In this document: positions 26,837-36,549 of the stretch, one piece after another
Position numbering within the stretch: the first letter of the stretch is position 1
How the letters are laid out: the number at the start of each line of letters is the position of its first letter
NCBI GenBank assembly: GCA_963836265.1
Contig: CAWIIO010000010.1
Coordinates: forward strand, 124,001 to 188,000
DNA from: CAIWHR01 sp963836265
Lineage (GTDB): Bacteria > Pseudomonadota > Gammaproteobacteria > Burkholderiales > Casimicrobiaceae
Direction of reading: 5' to 3'
Length of the DNA: 64,000 bases
Notes under the pieces: model-generated
Database searches by the model: none
Seen by the model: the letters and a program-made list of their open reading frames with translations, nothing else
Told to the model about the DNA's origin: nothing
Position numbers and translations under genes: made by a program

Positions 26837-27388
26837 ATGAACGCGACCGCGGCGAGCAGCCGCTTCGAGATCCGGCAAGCGCGGCGCGAGGACGTGGCTG
26901 CCGTCCACTCCATGATCCGTGCGCTTGCCGACTACGAACGGCTCGCGCATATGTGCACTGCAACGGAAGCCGAGCTCGCCGCCGCGCTCTTCGGCCCCCG
27001 GCCGGCGGCCGAGGTGCTGGTAGCCTGGAAAGGCGCGGATGCGGCGGCATTCGCATTGTTTTTCCACAATTTCTCGACATTTCTCGGCCGTCCCGGCCTT
27101 TGGCTCGAGGACCTTTTCGTCCGGCCCGAATACCGGCGCCAAGGCTGCGCGCACGCCTTGCTGCGAACGCTCGCCGCGCTGGCCGTCGCCCGCGGCTGCG
27201 GCCGCTTCGACTGGGCCGTGCTCGACTGGAACGCTCCGGCGATCGCGTTCTACCAGGCGTTGGGCGCCACGGTGTTGACCGACTGGCGGATCGTCCGGAT
27301 GGCCGGACCGGCGCTGGCCGCGCTCGCGGCGCTCGCGGCGCCCCGGTCCGGCGGTGGGGGTGATCCCGGCAGTGCCCATCGCGGCTGA
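26837..27388 (+). CDS. GNAT family N-acetyltransferase
   Basis: A 183-residue acetyltransferase of the GNAT fold. The acetyl-CoA binding segment is LWLEDLFVRPEYRRQGCAHA, with the Arg/Gln-x-x-Gly-x-Gly/Ala type loop, and the following helix AFYQALGATVLTDWRIVRM closes the fold. It is closest in layout to diamine (spermidine/spermine-type) N-acetyltransferases. The ATG at 26837 begins MNATAASSRFEIRQARRED, the usual GNAT first strand. The C-terminus has an Ala-rich tail of about 25 residues. The substrate is not known. Confidence 0.85.
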   Translation: MNATAASSRFEIRQARREDVAAVHSMIRALADYERLAHMCTATEAELAAALFGPRPAAEVLVAWKGADAAAFALFFHNFSTFLGRPGLWLEDLFVRPEYRRQGCAHALLRTLAALAVARGCGRFDWAVLDWNAPAIAFYQALGATVLTDWRIVRMAGPALAALAALAAPRSGGGGDPGSAHRG

Positions 27389-27620
27389 CGCGCGACCGGC
27401 GAAGCGTGGATTCGACGCCGACCGGCTGGAAAGTCTTGCCTCCTCGTGCGCCGTCGGCGCTAGAATCAGTCGGTCGCCCGGTCGAGCTTTCACGGGGACC
27501 TCTTGCCCCCGAGCTTGCTCGCGCGACCGGTGCCGGCGCCCGGAGGGATCCCTCCCTGGCGACGGCGCCATGAGCTTGACCTCCCGGTTCCGGAAGCCGC
27601 AGCCGGGGAGGAGAGATGCA

Positions 27621-28769
27621 ATGAGAGGCTTTGCAGTTTCGCTCGCGTGCGTGTTGCTCGTCGCATGCGCAACCGCGCCCGTGCCGCCGGCGCCCCGGGA
27701 TCTGTTCAACGACGCGCTGTTCCGGGCGCCGTCCGAGCGGATCAGCGCGAGCGATGTGTTCGCGCTGAGCGACGAAATGAGGCATTACCTCAACGTCGAG
27801 ATCGCTCCGCAGCTACGCAGCAAGGGAACACGGCGGGGACTGGTCCAGGCGCTTTCGAGCGGCGGCGAGCTCAAGCTCGAATACGATTCGGTCATGACGC
27901 GGAACGCTGCGCAGGCGTTCGCGGCGCGTTCCGGCAATTGCCTGTCGCTCGTCATCATGACCGCCGCGCTGGCCAAGGCACTCGATCTTCCCGTCCGCTA
28001 CCAGATCGTCAGCGCCGGAGAAACCGTGAGCCGGAGCGGGGGCACTCAGTTTTTCATCGGCCACGTCAACCTGACCCTCGGCGACAAGGTGACCGAGTTG
28101 GGACCGGGACGCCGCAACGACCTGATGACGGTCGATTTCGTTCCGCCCGAGCTGGCCGGCGGCTTCGGCACGCAGCCCATCGGCGAGGAGACCATCGTCG
28201 CGATGTACATGAACAACCGCGCCGCCGAAAAATTGACCGCCGGGCGAGTCGACGACGCCTACTGGTGGGCGCGCGCGGCCATCGGCCAGGAACCGACGTT
28301 CTGGAGCGCCTACAACACGCTGGGGATCGTCTACCAGCGACACGGCAATCTGCCGGAGGCGGAAAAGGTGCTCGCCTATGCGCTCGAGCGCGATCCGGTC
28401 AACACGCACGTCATGTCGAACCTCGTCCACGTTCTGGAGGACATGGGGCGGACCGCGGAAGCGAAGGTGCTGGCGGCGAGGCTCGCGCAGCTGGAACCCG
28501 ATCCTCCGTTCAGCTATCTCGCCCGCGGCATGAAAGCGTTGCGCGAGGGCAATTACCGGCAGGCAAGGGATCTCATTGCCAAGGAAGTCGATCGCGCGCC
28601 CTACTATCACGAATTCCACTTCTGGCTTGCCGCCGCCTACGTGGGCCTCGGCGAAACCGAGAAGGCGAGGAAAGAGCTGGCCCTCGCGTGGCAGTACAGC
28701 ACGACGCGCAACGAGCGCGATCTGTACGCGGCGAAGCTCGACCGGATCCGCTCGACCCGAATCCAGTAG
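27621..28769 (+). CDS. Lipoprotein with transglutaminase-like segment and TPRs
   Basis: A 382-residue protein with a lipobox (LLVAC, Cys16) after a short hydrophobic signal, so it should be anchored in the outer or inner membrane facing the periplasm. The middle segment ARSGNCLSLVIMTAALAKAL contains a Cys in the position of transglutaminase-like enzymes, followed by HVNLTLGDKVTELGPGRRND with a His. The C-terminal half has three or more TPRs (WSAYNTLGIVYQRHGNLPEA). A strong ribosome site (GGGGAGGAGAG) precedes the ATG at 27621. Similar proteins are annotated only as hypothetical. It lies just upstream of the tldD-tldE pair. Confidence 0.75.
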   Translation: MRGFAVSLACVLLVACATAPVPPAPRDLFNDALFRAPSERISASDVFALSDEMRHYLNVEIAPQLRSKGTRRGLVQALSSGGELKLEYDSVMTRNAAQAFAARSGNCLSLVIMTAALAKALDLPVRYQIVSAGETVSRSGGTQFFIGHVNLTLGDKVTELGPGRRNDLMTVDFVPPELAGGFGTQPIGEETIVAMYMNNRAAEKLTAGRVDDAYWWARAAIGQEPTFWSAYNTLGIVYQRHGNLPEAEKVLAYALERDPVNTHVMSNLVHVLEDMGRTAEAKVLAARLAQLEPDPPFSYLARGMKALREGNYRQARDLIAKEVDRAPYYHEFHFWLAAAYVGLGETEKARKELALAWQYSTTRNERDLYAAKLDRIRSTRIQ

Positions 28770-28790
28770 CCCCGCGCCATTTCGTTCGCC

Positions 28791-28859
28791 CGTCGTCCCC
28801 GCGGAGGCAGGGATCCGGTAGCGTTCGACGAAAGACGCTCATGGATTCCCGGCCTTCGC
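28791..28859. repeat. REP-type repeat pair
   Basis: A unit at 28791-28818 (CGTCGTCCCCGCGGAGGCAG...) matches the REP unit at 16326-16352 at most positions. A partial inverted copy (TGGATTCCCGGCCTTCGC) follows at 28842-28859. It lies in the 274-base space between the lipoprotein gene and the TldD-like gene. Confidence 0.6.
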
Positions 28860-29043
28860 ACCCTCCGCGTTGGTCGCAATCGCCGAATGTCGGCCGGACC
28901 GTTCGCGCGGCGACGCGCCCTGCGGGCCTTTCCGCGCTCGCGGCCGTATTCGCGGAAATGACGATCCCAGCGCTATAATCCGCCACTTTTCGCGCCGCCC
29001 CCGGCGATCCCGGTGCCGGCGTCAACTTCGAGCAGAGACCCGA

Positions 29044-30489
29044 ATGCCCGATGCCGACCGCCTGACGCTTCCCGCGCTTGCTTCGCTCGCCCGCGACACC
29101 GACTTCTGGTCGCTGCGGATCGTCGAGGAGACCAGCGAGACCTACGCTGTCCGCAAGAACGTCGCGCTGCCCCCGTTCGCCTGCCGCGACCGGGGCGCGA
29201 TGGCGACCGTCTACGCGGACGGCGGCTACGGCTATGCGGCCACCGGCGACACCTCGCCCGCGGGAATCGAAGCGGCATTTGCGCGCGCCGCGGCGTGGGC
29301 GCGGGCCACCGCAAAGCGCGCGCTGTTCGATGCGCGCACGCTGCCGCGCCCGGCCCCGCGGGGCGAGTATGCGTCGCCTTCGATCTCGGCGCCGGCGCGC
29401 TCGCGGCCCGCGTGGTTCGACCTGCTGATGCAGGAGTCGGTGGGTGCGGCAATCGATGCGCGCATCGTCGACTGGGAAGCGGCCGTCGACGTCTGCACCG
29501 CGACTCACCGCCTTGTCACCAGCGCCGGGGGCGAAGTGGTCCAGCGCTACCGCTTTCTGTTCCCGGGCATTTCGGTCACCGCTCACGCCGCCGGCGACAC
29601 GCAGACGCGCACGCTCAACGGCTACCGCGGCATCTGCCAGCAGGGCGGCGAGGAGATCCTCGCCCGCTTCGGTTTCGTCGGGGCCGGGCGCCGGCTTGCC
29701 GACGAGGCGCTCGAGCTCGTTGCCGCGCCGAATTGCCCGAGCGGCAAGCGGGACGTGCTGCTCGCGCCCGACCAGATGATCCTGCAGATCCACGAGTCGA
29801 TCGGCCACCCGCTCGAGCTCGACCGCATCCTGGGCGACGAGCGCAACTACGCCGGCACCAGCTTCGTCACCCCCGACATGTTCGGAACGTATCGCTATGG
29901 CTCCGACCTCCTCAACATCACGTTCGATCCGACGCGACCCGAGGAGCTCGCGAGCTACGGCTGGGACGACGATGGCGCTGCGGCCGAGAAGGTGCACGTG
30001 ATCCGCGACGGGATCCTGCTGCGGCCCCTCGGCGGCGCGATCTCGCAGGCGCGCGCCGGGCTTTCCGGCGCCTCGAACGCGCGCGCCGACGGCTGGAACC
30101 GGCCGCCGATCGACCGGATGGCCAACCTGAACCTCGAGCCCGGCGACGCCACGCTTGCCGACATGATCGCCGGCATCGAGCACGGCGTGCTGATGGAGAC
30201 GAATTGCTCGTGGTCGATCGACGACTCGCGCAACAAGTTCCAGTTCGGCTGCGAGCGCGGGCGCCTGATCGAAAAAGGCGCGCTCGGCCCGGTGGTCAAG
30301 AACCCGAACTACCGCGGCATCAGCGCCAACTTCTGGATCAGTCTCGCGCGCGTCGGCAATGCCGACACGATGCAGGTGCTGGGGACGCCGTATTGCGGCA
30401 AGGGCGAGCCGTCGCAGGCGATTCGCGTCGGCCACGCGGCGCCGGCGTGCGTGTTCACCGGCGTCGACGTGTTTGGGGGAGAGGCGTAA
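29044..30489 (+). CDS. tldD: TldD/PmbA family metalloprotease, TldD-like subunit
   Basis: A 481-residue protein of the TldD family. The zinc-binding motif HESIGH (His250, His254) is intact, and the following PLELDRILGDERNYAGTSFV is typical of the active TldD subunit. TldD-TldE form a heterodimer that threads and cuts small unfolded peptides; the E. coli pair matures microcin B17 and degrades CcdA. The start at 29044 (MPDADRL) is chosen because the upstream 58 codons lack family similarity. Its TAA overlaps the ATG of the next gene by one base. This pair may not be orthologous to the housekeeping tldD/pmbA genes. Confidence 0.88.
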   Translation: MPDADRLTLPALASLARDTDFWSLRIVEETSETYAVRKNVALPPFACRDRGAMATVYADGGYGYAATGDTSPAGIEAAFARAAAWARATAKRALFDARTLPRPAPRGEYASPSISAPARSRPAWFDLLMQESVGAAIDARIVDWEAAVDVCTATHRLVTSAGGEVVQRYRFLFPGISVTAHAAGDTQTRTLNGYRGICQQGGEEILARFGFVGAGRRLADEALELVAAPNCPSGKRDVLLAPDQMILQIHESIGHPLELDRILGDERNYAGTSFVTPDMFGTYRYGSDLLNITFDPTRPEELASYGWDDDGAAAEKVHVIRDGILLRPLGGAISQARAGLSGASNARADGWNRPPIDRMANLNLEPGDATLADMIAGIEHGVLMETNCSWSIDDSRNKFQFGCERGRLIEKGALGPVVKNPNYRGISANFWISLARVGNADTMQVLGTPYCGKGEPSQAIRVGHAAPACVFTGVDVFGGEA

Positions 30490-31856
30490 TGCCGCCGCGC
30501 GAATCGATCGTCGCCGGCGAAACGATGGAGACGTATTTCCACGACCTCGCCGGCACGCTCGACGGTCTCCTCGCCGCCGGCGAGACGTACCTCGCCTGGT
30601 TCGCGGGCGAAGCATCGGACTTCGTCCGGATGAACCACGGCCGCGTCCGTCAGCCGGGCAGCGTGACGCAGCACTACCTCGACGTCGAGCTCGTTCGTGG
30701 CGCGCGCCATGCGACCGAGCGCGTGTCGCTCGGCGGCCGGCGCGAGACGGACGGCGCCGCGCTGGAGGCAGCGGTCGCGCGCCTGCGTGATGCGCTCCCG
30801 GATCTCGCCGACGACCCGCATATGCTCTACGCGACCGAGGTCCGCTCGTCGCGAGAGGTTCGTGGCTCGATGCCGGCGCCCGCGGAGGAGGTGATCGAGA
30901 CCGTGCTCGCCGCGGCCGAGGGCCTCGATCTGGTCGGTCTCTACGCGGGGGGCCCCATTTACCGCGGCTTCGCGAATTCGCTCGGCCAGCGCAACTGGCA
31001 CGAGACATCGGCGTTCAATCTGCAGTGGAGCGTCTACCATCGCGCCGACAAGGCGGTGAAGTGCGGCCTGTCGGGCTTCGCCTGGGACACAAGCGCCTTC
31101 GCCGCGAAGATGCGCGAAGCCCGCGACGCGCTCGGGCACATCGCGCGGCCGGCGAAGGCACTGGCACCCGGCAAGTACCGCGCGTTCCTAGCGCCGGCGG
31201 CGGTCGAGGACATCGTCTCCATGCTGTGCTGGGGCGGGTTCTCCGCGCGCGCCCTCGAGACGAAGCAGTCGAGTCTCACGCGGATGCGCAACGGCGACGA
31301 CGGGGCGGCGGCGCTCGATCCGCGCGTGACGATCACCGAAGCGACCGCCGACGGCGTCGCCCCGGCGTTCCAGGGCGAGGGCTTCGCACGGCCGGCGCGC
31401 GTACCGCTGATCGAGCAAGGACGCCTCGTGGGGGCGCTCGTGTCGCCCCGCACCGCACGCGAGTTTTCGCTCGAAACCAACGGCGCCAACGGCCAGGAAG
31501 CCCCCGAATCGGTCGCGATGGCGGGCGGCGCGCTCGCCGCGGACGACGCGCTCGCGGCGCTCGGCACCGGCCTTTACGTCGGCAACCTCCACTATCTCAA
31601 CTACTCGGATCGGCCTGCGTGCCGGCTGACGGGAATGACGCGCTTCGCGACGTTCTGGGTCGAGGACGCGAGGATCGTCGCGCCGGTCGACGTGCTGCGG
31701 TTCGACGACACGCTGTTCCGGATGTTCGGCCCGAATCTCGAGGCGTTGACCGCCGAGACCGAGCTCCTGCTCGCGAGCGACACCTACCACGAGCGGCAGC
31801 TTGAATCGATGCGGCTTCCCGGCGTGTTGCTGTCCGAGCTGACGTTCACCCTTTAG
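30489..31856 (+). CDS. tldE: TldD/PmbA family protein, TldE-like subunit
   Basis: A 455-residue partner of the preceding protein. It has the TldE/PmbA layout, with a C-terminal beta-rich domain (SLTRMRNGDDGAAALDPRVT, GMTRFATFWVEDARIVAPVD), but no HExxxH zinc motif, as expected for the inactive subunit that completes the catalytic chamber. The ATG overlaps the stop codon of the TldD-like gene (TAATG), so the two are made together in equal amounts. The family includes partners dedicated to processing ribosomal peptides; none was recognised nearby. Confidence 0.86.
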   Translation: MPPRESIVAGETMETYFHDLAGTLDGLLAAGETYLAWFAGEASDFVRMNHGRVRQPGSVTQHYLDVELVRGARHATERVSLGGRRETDGAALEAAVARLRDALPDLADDPHMLYATEVRSSREVRGSMPAPAEEVIETVLAAAEGLDLVGLYAGGPIYRGFANSLGQRNWHETSAFNLQWSVYHRADKAVKCGLSGFAWDTSAFAAKMREARDALGHIARPAKALAPGKYRAFLAPAAVEDIVSMLCWGGFSARALETKQSSLTRMRNGDDGAAALDPRVTITEATADGVAPAFQGEGFARPARVPLIEQGRLVGALVSPRTAREFSLETNGANGQEAPESVAMAGGALAADDALAALGTGLYVGNLHYLNYSDRPACRLTGMTRFATFWVEDARIVAPVDVLRFDDTLFRMFGPNLEALTAETELLLASDTYHERQLESMRLPGVLLSELTFTL

Positions 31857-31913
31857 CGCTGGATCGCGGCGCGATCGAAGCGCGGTCCCTCGGCCTGTCG
31901 CCGCGGCGTCCGC

Positions 31914-32579
31914 TCATTTTTTCTCGGGCACGGTCCCGTAGTTGAACATGTAGATCACCGCGCTACGGATCTCCGGATCGGTGAGGTCGGCCATGCCGCC
32001 GCGCGGCGGCATGGCGCCGTGGCCGTTGATCGCCGAGCGGACCACGACGTCGATGCCCTGTTTAACGCGCGGAATCCAAGCGGCGCGGTCGCCGATCTTC
32101 GGCGCGCCATTGACGCCGGTCTGATGGCATTTCGAGCACTGCGCGCGATAGATCGCCTCGCCGGTGCGCGCGACCGGCTTGTTCGTCCTGCTGATGGGCT
32201 CGGTCCAGTGACCGCCCGACTGGTTGACCATGTACGTGATCGCGCGCTCGATCTCGGTGTCGCTCAAGCCGGGGTTGCCGCCGTGCGGCGGCATCTGCCG
32301 GATGCCCTCGAGCGCGTGCTTGGTGAGGCCGGTGAGGCCCTGCGCTTCGCGCTCGGCCCAGGCTTTCTTGTCGCCGATCTTCGGCGCGCCGCCGGCGCCG
32401 GTGCCGTGGCAGGAGATGCACAGACTCTCCACTACTTCCTTGCCGGTGCGGTCGGCATGCTGGCCGGCGGCGTTTCCCACCGCGAACGATGCGGCGAGCA
32501 CGAAAGCTGCAACGCTCGCAAGCGCTTTGCGAGTGCTCGAAATCGACCTGCGGACCGGAGCGTTTCGCGTGCGGGTCAT
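31914..32579 (-). CDS. Diheme c-type cytochrome (c5-like)
   Basis: A periplasmic cytochrome of 221 residues from the ATG at 32579. The signal peptide ends near NAAGQH. Two c5-like domains each carry a heme site: SLCISCHGTGAGGAPKIGD and AQCSKCHQTGVNGAPKIGD. Each is followed by a Met-containing segment (IRQMPPHGGNPGLSD and HGAMPPRGGMADLTD) that supplies the distal ligand. It is the last gene of the leftward electron-transfer cluster, separated from the porin gene by about 205 bases. It likely carries electrons between the outer-membrane conduit and an oxidase or bc complex. Confidence 0.88.
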   Translation of the reverse strand: MTRTRNAPVRRSISSTRKALASVAAFVLAASFAVGNAAGQHADRTGKEVVESLCISCHGTGAGGAPKIGDKKAWAEREAQGLTGLTKHALEGIRQMPPHGGNPGLSDTEIERAITYMVNQSGGHWTEPISRTNKPVARTGEAIYRAQCSKCHQTGVNGAPKIGDRAAWIPRVKQGIDVVVRSAINGHGAMPPRGGMADLTDPEIRSAVIYMFNYGTVPEKK

Positions 32580-32784
32580 GATGATCCTCCTCGCGGGCAA
32601 GCGCGCGAAGCAGCAACCAGGGTGGAGGCGGCGAGAAGCCGTCCAGCGTCGGCGTGATCGGCAGGCGCCGAGGTCGACGGCAACCTGCAGATGCGGCGGC
32701 AGCGAATCCGGTACCCATCGATGAGAAAAGCGGGGGAGCCGACCGCCGCCCCCCCCGTTGAAATCATGTCGTCGCCCAGAAATA

Positions 32785-35463
32785 TCACTGCCAACGGTAG
32801 ATATAGGAGATCCCGACCACCGAAACGTTGTAGTTCGGCGCCGTCTCGTTCGTCGGCATCACGCTGGTGATCGTCCCGTACTGCATGCCGTCGTACATGT
32901 ATTCGGTGATGTCGAGCTTCTGCCACCAGTAGAACGCGCGGACCGCCGACTGCTTGTCGATCGCGTACTGGCCGGCGATCTGCAGCTGGATCATCTTCTG
33001 CGTCGCGGTAGGCAGATTCTGCGCGGGGATGTAGTAGACCGCCGGCACGACGGCGGGTTTTCCGGCCACCGCGTACGGATTGTTGACATACGTGCCGCCC
33101 GTCATGCCGTTGTCCGACCGCGCATCGCTGTAGAGCGCGTTGCCGATGAGCTCGAGTTTGCCGGAAGCGAGACCCCTCCAGGTGAAGCCTGCGCCGATCG
33201 TGTTCACCTTGTCCTTCATGTCGGTGGTCCAGTTGAGGCAAGGATCGATCTTGGCGTTCATGTTCTTTTCGAGCACCGTCGCGTAACAGCCGCCGGAGAC
33301 CACCGTGCTTCCGTTGACGCTCGCGGTGTTGCTGTTGCTGCCGTAAGAGATGCCCGCGGTCTGCGACCGCTGCTCCTCGTAGGTGTAGAACAGGTTCGCA
33401 TTGAAGGTTTCGCTCAAGGCCAGATTGCCTTCGATGTTCGCCATCCATCCCTTCGCGTCCTGCAGCCCGTAGACGGAGTTCGAGTAATGGTCGTCGGTAT
33501 ATTCGAGGTTGCCCTGCACGGAGAGCCGCTCCGTCGCATCCCAGCTGATTGCTCCCCGAACCTTGTTGCGGTCGCGGTCGGCCATGTTGAAGCGGCGCAT
33601 GCCGACCAATTCGTTGATGTTGTTGCGGCTGCCGTAGAGTCCTTGAGGAAGGATGTTGTTGTTCGGCGAATAGACCGCCGCATCGCCGGTGAGCGGCACC
33701 AAGGGGTAGCCGGCGACGGGCCCGAACCCGGTCAAGCCGGTCGCGAGCAAGTACTGGTAGGCGCTGATGGCGGTCGCGACGCCCGATGGGACGTAATTGG
33801 CCATCGGCACTAGCGCAAGAAATGCGTCCTCGTTGTAGTCCACACGGCGCTGGGAATACTCGTAGCTCAAACGGCCGCTCACCGTCTCGACCATGCTCGC
33901 GTCCCACGCAGCGCGCACGGTATTCTCGGTCGCCTTGTTCGCGTCGGCACAATCGATCCACGATCCTGAGCAGCTCCGGTCAGTCTGATCGTAGGCATAA
34001 TCCACCTTCAGCGACTGCCCCGGTGCGACCGCATACGCGGCATCGGCGTTGAAGTGGTTCACCTTCTTGCCGTAGGGTCTATTCGCGTAGATGTTGATGT
34101 TGCTGCCCAGGCTTGTGCCCGGTGGCACGAGCCCGAGACCGATCAGGGTCGCGTTGAATGCAGAAGTCCCCGACTTGGCTTCGCCGGCGTCATAGAACTC
34201 GTAGATGTTGACCGGCGTCTTGTTGTTTCTGTCCAGATACTTGTACCCGACATTGACGTTGAGGTCCTTCATCGGCCGCGCGGAAAGCCGGGCGGTGAAC
34301 TGGGTGGTGTCGACGACCCCGTTGAGCGACGAAACGGGGGTTCCGACCGGAACGTCGGCCGGGTCGTTGAGGTACGCCTGGTTCTGCGTGTTGTGCGCGT
34401 ACGACGCGCCCATAACGAGCTTCGTCGTCGGCGTGAAGTTGTAGCCGCCCTTGAGCGTGAACTGGTTGAAATCGTTGGAGGGAGCGCTGCTCATCGTGGC
34501 GAACGTCCCCGGATTGAAGGCGTTTTCCCACGTCATCGAGTCCACATTGTTGTTGAAGTACGAGCCGTAGTAGATCGCCGAGACGAAGAACTCGCGACCG
34601 GTATAGGTGAGGCTCGCGTTGTACTGGTTGGTCGTCGTGTCGATCTGGTTGGGGAGAATCGTGGCGACGGTCCCGGAGCTCGCGTTGATCATGCTGAGGG
34701 GCTTCAGGCCATCCTGCTGCGTCTGGCTCGCGCTGACGGCGAGCACCCAGCGCGGCCCGAAGTTGTAGCTGAAGCCGCCGGCGTAGGTCTTGCGCGTGAC
34801 ATCGAGATCGACGTTGTGGAAATCGGGGACGTCGGTGGCGATGATGTTGTTGACCGTCGCCTGCTGCGCCGCGGTGGGCGGCGTCGAAACGCCGTTCACC
34901 AGCGAGTTCGCGAGCCCCGTGGTCGGAGAGAGGGCGCGAAAATTGCCCGATGTCGCATTGACCTGCGGCACGACCGGCTTGATCCAGTTGCCGGGCAGTG
35001 TCAGCACGTTTCCGCCGGCGCCATTGAATGGCGTCTGGTAGCTGTCGCCGGTGCCGTAGTTGCTGCGGAGCTGGTCGAAGAGGCCCCAGACCTTGAACGT
35101 CCCCTGGTCGCCGTATTCGCCGTAGACCGTGCGGTCGTCGAGGCCGAGGTTGGTTCCCCAGGCGCGCCACCGCGTCGTGCCGTCGCTGTCGTACGGCGCG
35201 CCGCCGCCCAGGTAGAAATCGAAGATGCCGTAGGCGCCCTTGTTGAACAGGCCGTTGTACTGGCCGAACTTGAACGAATCCTTGTTTACGTAGCCGACGC
35301 CGGCCTCGATGGAACTCGTCGGCTGGGTCAATTCCTTGACCGCGTCATCGGGCGCGGTCGCATCGGCTGCCCGGGCGACCGGGACCAGCGCCATCGCAAT
35401 CAGTGCGACCCGCACCGCCGCCACCGTCGCCCGCATCGCAAAACATCCCTGGTTCGTCTTCAT
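32785..35463 (-). CDS. MtrB/MtoB/PioB-family outer-membrane porin
   Basis: An 892-residue beta-barrel protein, the porin sheath that holds a decaheme cytochrome across the outer membrane. The signal peptide (MKTNQGCFAMRATVAAVRVA, ending near PVARAAD) starts at the ATG at 35463. The sequence alternates short aromatic beta strands such as GAYGIFDFYLGGGAPYDSD and ends in VVGISYIYRWQ, an aromatic barrel-closing strand. The N-terminal CxxC pair of Shewanella MtrB is not present, as in MtoB/PioB of Fe(II) oxidisers. It is 25 bases after the decaheme gene, and the two products are expected to form one conduit. Confidence 0.9.
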   Translation of the reverse strand: MKTNQGCFAMRATVAAVRVALIAMALVPVARAADATAPDDAVKELTQPTSSIEAGVGYVNKDSFKFGQYNGLFNKGAYGIFDFYLGGGAPYDSDGTTRWRAWGTNLGLDDRTVYGEYGDQGTFKVWGLFDQLRSNYGTGDSYQTPFNGAGGNVLTLPGNWIKPVVPQVNATSGNFRALSPTTGLANSLVNGVSTPPTAAQQATVNNIIATDVPDFHNVDLDVTRKTYAGGFSYNFGPRWVLAVSASQTQQDGLKPLSMINASSGTVATILPNQIDTTTNQYNASLTYTGREFFVSAIYYGSYFNNNVDSMTWENAFNPGTFATMSSAPSNDFNQFTLKGGYNFTPTTKLVMGASYAHNTQNQAYLNDPADVPVGTPVSSLNGVVDTTQFTARLSARPMKDLNVNVGYKYLDRNNKTPVNIYEFYDAGEAKSGTSAFNATLIGLGLVPPGTSLGSNINIYANRPYGKKVNHFNADAAYAVAPGQSLKVDYAYDQTDRSCSGSWIDCADANKATENTVRAAWDASMVETVSGRLSYEYSQRRVDYNEDAFLALVPMANYVPSGVATAISAYQYLLATGLTGFGPVAGYPLVPLTGDAAVYSPNNNILPQGLYGSRNNINELVGMRRFNMADRDRNKVRGAISWDATERLSVQGNLEYTDDHYSNSVYGLQDAKGWMANIEGNLALSETFNANLFYTYEEQRSQTAGISYGSNSNTASVNGSTVVSGGCYATVLEKNMNAKIDPCLNWTTDMKDKVNTIGAGFTWRGLASGKLELIGNALYSDARSDNGMTGGTYVNNPYAVAGKPAVVPAVYYIPAQNLPTATQKMIQLQIAGQYAIDKQSAVRAFYWWQKLDITEYMYDGMQYGTITSVMPTNETAPNYNVSVVGISYIYRWQ

Positions 35464-35488
35464 TGCATGCTCCCCGATTCGCATTCGA

Positions 35489-36475
35489 TCACCGCTGGAA
35501 CTTGGCGCCAGCCGGGTGGTTCGAGCCATGGATCAGTACGTGGCAGTTGAGGCACGCGCGGGCATTGGTCTGGGCGCGCGGGCTCTGGTTGGCGAGCGGC
35601 AGCAGGCCGTTGACCGTCGTCGCGTTGCCGTTCGGAAGATTCGCGCCGCTGTTGATTGCGGCACCGTGGTCCCCGCTGTGGCATTCCTGGCAGAGCCAGG
35701 GCGCGCGCGCCTTCAGCAATGCCGGCTTCGTCGACCCGTGCGGCGTGTGGCAGTTCGTGCAGTCGTCGACGACCGGGCTGTGCTCCCACACGAAGGGGCC
35801 GCGCTTGTCGGCATGGCACGTGTAGCAGGTCTCGTTGACGCTGTCCTTGATCATCAGCTTCGGCGCGGTCGAGCCGTGCGGGTTGTGGCAGTCGGAGCAG
35901 GCGACCTTGCCGATCTCGATCGGGTGGGTCGAGATCAGGTGGATCTGCGCGCGCTGCGTCTTGTGGCAGGCGAAGCAGACATCGGGCTGGGTCACCTTGG
36001 TGAGCACGGCGTCGCGCGGCACGTGGATCTGGTGGCAGTTCGCGCACGCCAGGTCGCGGTACTGATGGATGCTGCCGGTCCAGTAGGTCCGGGCCCCCGA
36101 CTTGTGGCAGGTGAGGCACGTGCTGTTCTTTTCGGCGACCGGCGTCTTCGACTTGGGTCCGAAGACGACGTCCGGCGACGGACGGTCCTTGAGCCCTTGC
36201 GGATTCTTGACGTGGGCGTCGCTCGCGCCGTGGCAGGTCTGGCAGCCCGGCGTCCGCGGGTCGCCCTTGACGCCATGCTTCGTCTGGTAGTACGCCAGGA
36301 TCGGCTTGTTGTCGTTCTCGTCGTGGCATTTCGTGCACACGGCGTCGCGCGCCAGCGCCCTCTGGGCCACCGAATCGGCGGCCGGGGTCGACGTCTCGGC
36401 GGCCAGACCGGCGCCGCTGATCGAGAATCCGGCGGCGACGGTGAACAACGCGAGCAATTTTCCGATGCGCTGCAT
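35489..36475 (-). CDS. Decaheme c-type cytochrome, MtrA/MtoA/DmsE family
   Basis: A 328-residue periplasmic cytochrome with exactly ten CxxCH heme sites, in order CTKCH, CQTCH, CLTCH, CANCH, CFACH, CSDCH, CYTCH, CTNCH, CQECH and CLNCH. The signal peptide (MQRIGKLLALFTVAAGFSIS, ending near GLAAE) starts at the ATG at 36475. Length and heme number match MtrA, MtoA and DmsE. Inserted in the MtrB-type porin it forms a wire across the outer membrane. No MtrC/OmcA-type surface cytochrome gene is visible, which is the arrangement of Mto and Pio iron oxidation systems. Direction of electron flow cannot be read from the sequence. Confidence 0.93.
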   Translation of the reverse strand: MQRIGKLLALFTVAAGFSISGAGLAAETSTPAADSVAQRALARDAVCTKCHDENDNKPILAYYQTKHGVKGDPRTPGCQTCHGASDAHVKNPQGLKDRPSPDVVFGPKSKTPVAEKNSTCLTCHKSGARTYWTGSIHQYRDLACANCHQIHVPRDAVLTKVTQPDVCFACHKTQRAQIHLISTHPIEIGKVACSDCHNPHGSTAPKLMIKDSVNETCYTCHADKRGPFVWEHSPVVDDCTNCHTPHGSTKPALLKARAPWLCQECHSGDHGAAINSGANLPNGNATTVNGLLPLANQSPRAQTNARACLNCHVLIHGSNHPAGAKFQR

Positions 36476-36549
36476 GTTCGCTCCCTTTCCCACTTCGCGT
36501 TTCGCGCGGAGCGCTCGGTCGATCCGGCCGCGCCGCGACCCGCGCTCGG

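Noticed and set aside
28573..31008. 811-residue open frame antisense to the TldD/TldE pair
   Set aside because: Low-complexity Arg/Ala-rich translation; the plus-strand genes carry intact family motifs.
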